Of a DNA stretch of 5,414 nt, positions 4,729 to 5,414 are shown piece by piece. Origin of the DNA: JALHTG01 sp964528315 (lineage in GTDB: Archaea; Thermoproteota; Bathyarchaeia; 40CM-2-53-6; JALHTG01). The translations under genes and the position numbers were made by a program. Every line of letters begins with the position of its first letter. Position 1 is the stretch's first letter. Where the stretch lies: assembly GCA_964528315.1 (NCBI GenBank), contig CAZGRO010000088.1:1-5414 (forward strand), read 5' to 3'. The notes beneath the pieces are model-generated. The model saw only the letters and a list, made by a program, of their open reading frames with translations. It did no database searches and was not told the DNA's origin.

Positions 4729-5414
4729 CTACGGTCCTGAAGGTTTTGCCTTCGTCATGAAAGCAATCAGAGCGAGGATTCCAAGAGCTGATGTCACAGC
4801 GCTGTACTGAAATGCCGCTGAGGCGCCAATGCTCGTCCAAAGTGCTCCAAAAACGAAGTTCGCAGCCAAGGAACCCACTCCAACGAGCGTGTAGTAGAGC
4901 GCATAGGCGGTTCCCTTGAGTTCAGGCTTCGTGAAATCCGGTATCATAGCCCGTTGCACTGTCTCGGAAATGGCCAGATAGCTTCCGAAGAGAAGGGACA
5001 ACAAAAACCCGTAGACGGGATTACTAGAGAGCAGAAAGCCTGCTACTGAAGTAATGAGAAACACCGCATAGCTAAGGCAGAGCACCGGCAACTTTCCAAC
5101 CTTGTCCGCCAAGATTCCTGCAGGGAGACCAAGAAGCACCGTGGCAAGGTTGAGACAGGCATAGACCAGCGGTATGTCCCTTTCCGGTACGCCCAGAAAA
5201 CCAGCCTTCAGCAAAATGAAAGAGAAGTTGTAGGCGCCAACCGTGAAGATTCCTAGGATCGAGAGCAAGAAGAGGAAATCTCGGTTCAGCACCTCTCTGG
5301 CATTCTCGAACACGCTCCTATGCCTAACCGACCCTCGCGTATCAGTCACGAAGAACAGCAGTATCAATAGAGCTATCGCAGCGGGAACAAAGGAAAGCCA
5401 GAAGACGCCGCGAA
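4729..5414 (-). CDS. Major facilitator superfamily transporter, C-terminal half (partial at 5' end)
   Basis: The frame is open to the right window edge, so the start is missing. A TTG at 5367 is an internal Leu, not the start, because 15 more in-frame codons upstream read as the membrane helix RGVFWLSFVPAAIAL. The visible 227 residues show the end of helix 6, a charged cytoplasmic loop (TDTRGSVRHRSVFENAREVL), then six hydrophobic segments at about 46-66, 80-101, 109-127, 132-150, 165-190 and 197-216. GILADKVGK in the loop after the second of these is the MFS motif A repeat of the C-terminal half (Gly-x-x-x-Asp-Lys/Arg-x-Gly-Lys/Arg). RAMIPDFTKPELKGTAYALYYT is a further family-like loop. MFS proteins are secondary transporters of the cytoplasmic membrane, but substrate and direction cannot be read here. 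It is convergent with the spermidine-synthase-like gene across 63 bases. A normal chain of about 400 residues would put its start roughly 500 bases beyond the window. Confidence 0.9.
   Translation of the reverse strand, partial: RGVFWLSFVPAAIALLILLFFVTDTRGSVRHRSVFENAREVLNRDFLFLLSILGIFTVGAYNFSFILLKAGFLGVPERDIPLVYACLNLATVLLGLPAGILADKVGKLPVLCLSYAVFLITSVAGFLLSSNPVYGFLLSLLFGSYLAISETVQRAMIPDFTKPELKGTAYALYYTLVGVGSLAANFVFGALWTSIGASAAFQYSAVTSALGILALIAFMTKAKPSGP

Noticed and set aside
1..5414. CRISPR array, insertion sequence, tRNA or rRNA gene, phage or defence module
   Set aside because: I found no regular repeat-spacer pattern, no transposase motif with terminal repeats and no RNA gene signature. 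The window is explained by metabolic and membrane genes.

Overview
This window looks like chromosomal DNA from a prokaryote, most likely an archaeon. The archaeal reading is inference. The acyl-amino-acid deacylase gene has an A/T-rich TATA-like box (TTAAATATT) placed so that its transcript would start only a few bases before the ATG, and it has no Shine-Dalgarno sequence. That leaderless layout is common in archaea. The protein families present (cytosolic beta-lactamase-fold serine hydrolase, D-aminoacylase-type amidohydrolase, membrane-anchored spermidine-synthase-like protein, MFS permease) occur in both archaea and bacteria, so they do not settle the question. Base composition is moderate and coding density is high. 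I see no tRNA or rRNA gene, CRISPR array or insertion sequence.

Layout, left to right. Bases 1-145 hold the edge of an unidentified neighbour, and two mutually exclusive open frames on opposite strands are possible there. Two minus-strand genes follow, transcribed right to left and separated by 64 bases: a D-aminoacylase/N-acyl-D-amino-acid deacylase-like amidohydrolase (2779 to 1103), then a class A beta-lactamase-fold serine hydrolase (1038 to 130). They probably form a short operon driven from the TATA-like box at 2808-2816. A 170-base divergent intergenic region (2780-2949) separates them from a plus-strand gene at 2950-4665. That gene encodes a fused membrane/spermidine-synthase-like protein with about seven N-terminal membrane helices, a Rossmann methyltransferase-like domain and an extra C-terminal membrane helix. 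A 63-base convergent spacer with a 7-bp hairpin follows. Last is the C-terminal half of an MFS transporter on the minus strand (5414 to 4729), whose start lies beyond the right edge.

How the genes may work together: the amidohydrolase has the metal-ligand pattern of zinc N-acyl-D-amino-acid deacylases. Its partner has the Ser-x-x-Lys, Ser-Asp-Asn and Lys-Thr-Gly triad of penicillin-recognising serine enzymes, but no signal peptide and no class A general-base glutamate motif. A cytosolic pathway that cleaves D-amino-acid-containing or otherwise modified peptides is a reasonable hypothesis, but nothing in the sequence proves the substrates. The membrane spermidine-synthase-like gene and the MFS gene are neighbours on other transcripts, with no proven functional link. 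The most interesting points are the deacylase/serine-hydrolase pair, the remodelled omega-loop region of the serine hydrolase, and the non-canonical active-site motif of the aminopropyltransferase-like domain.
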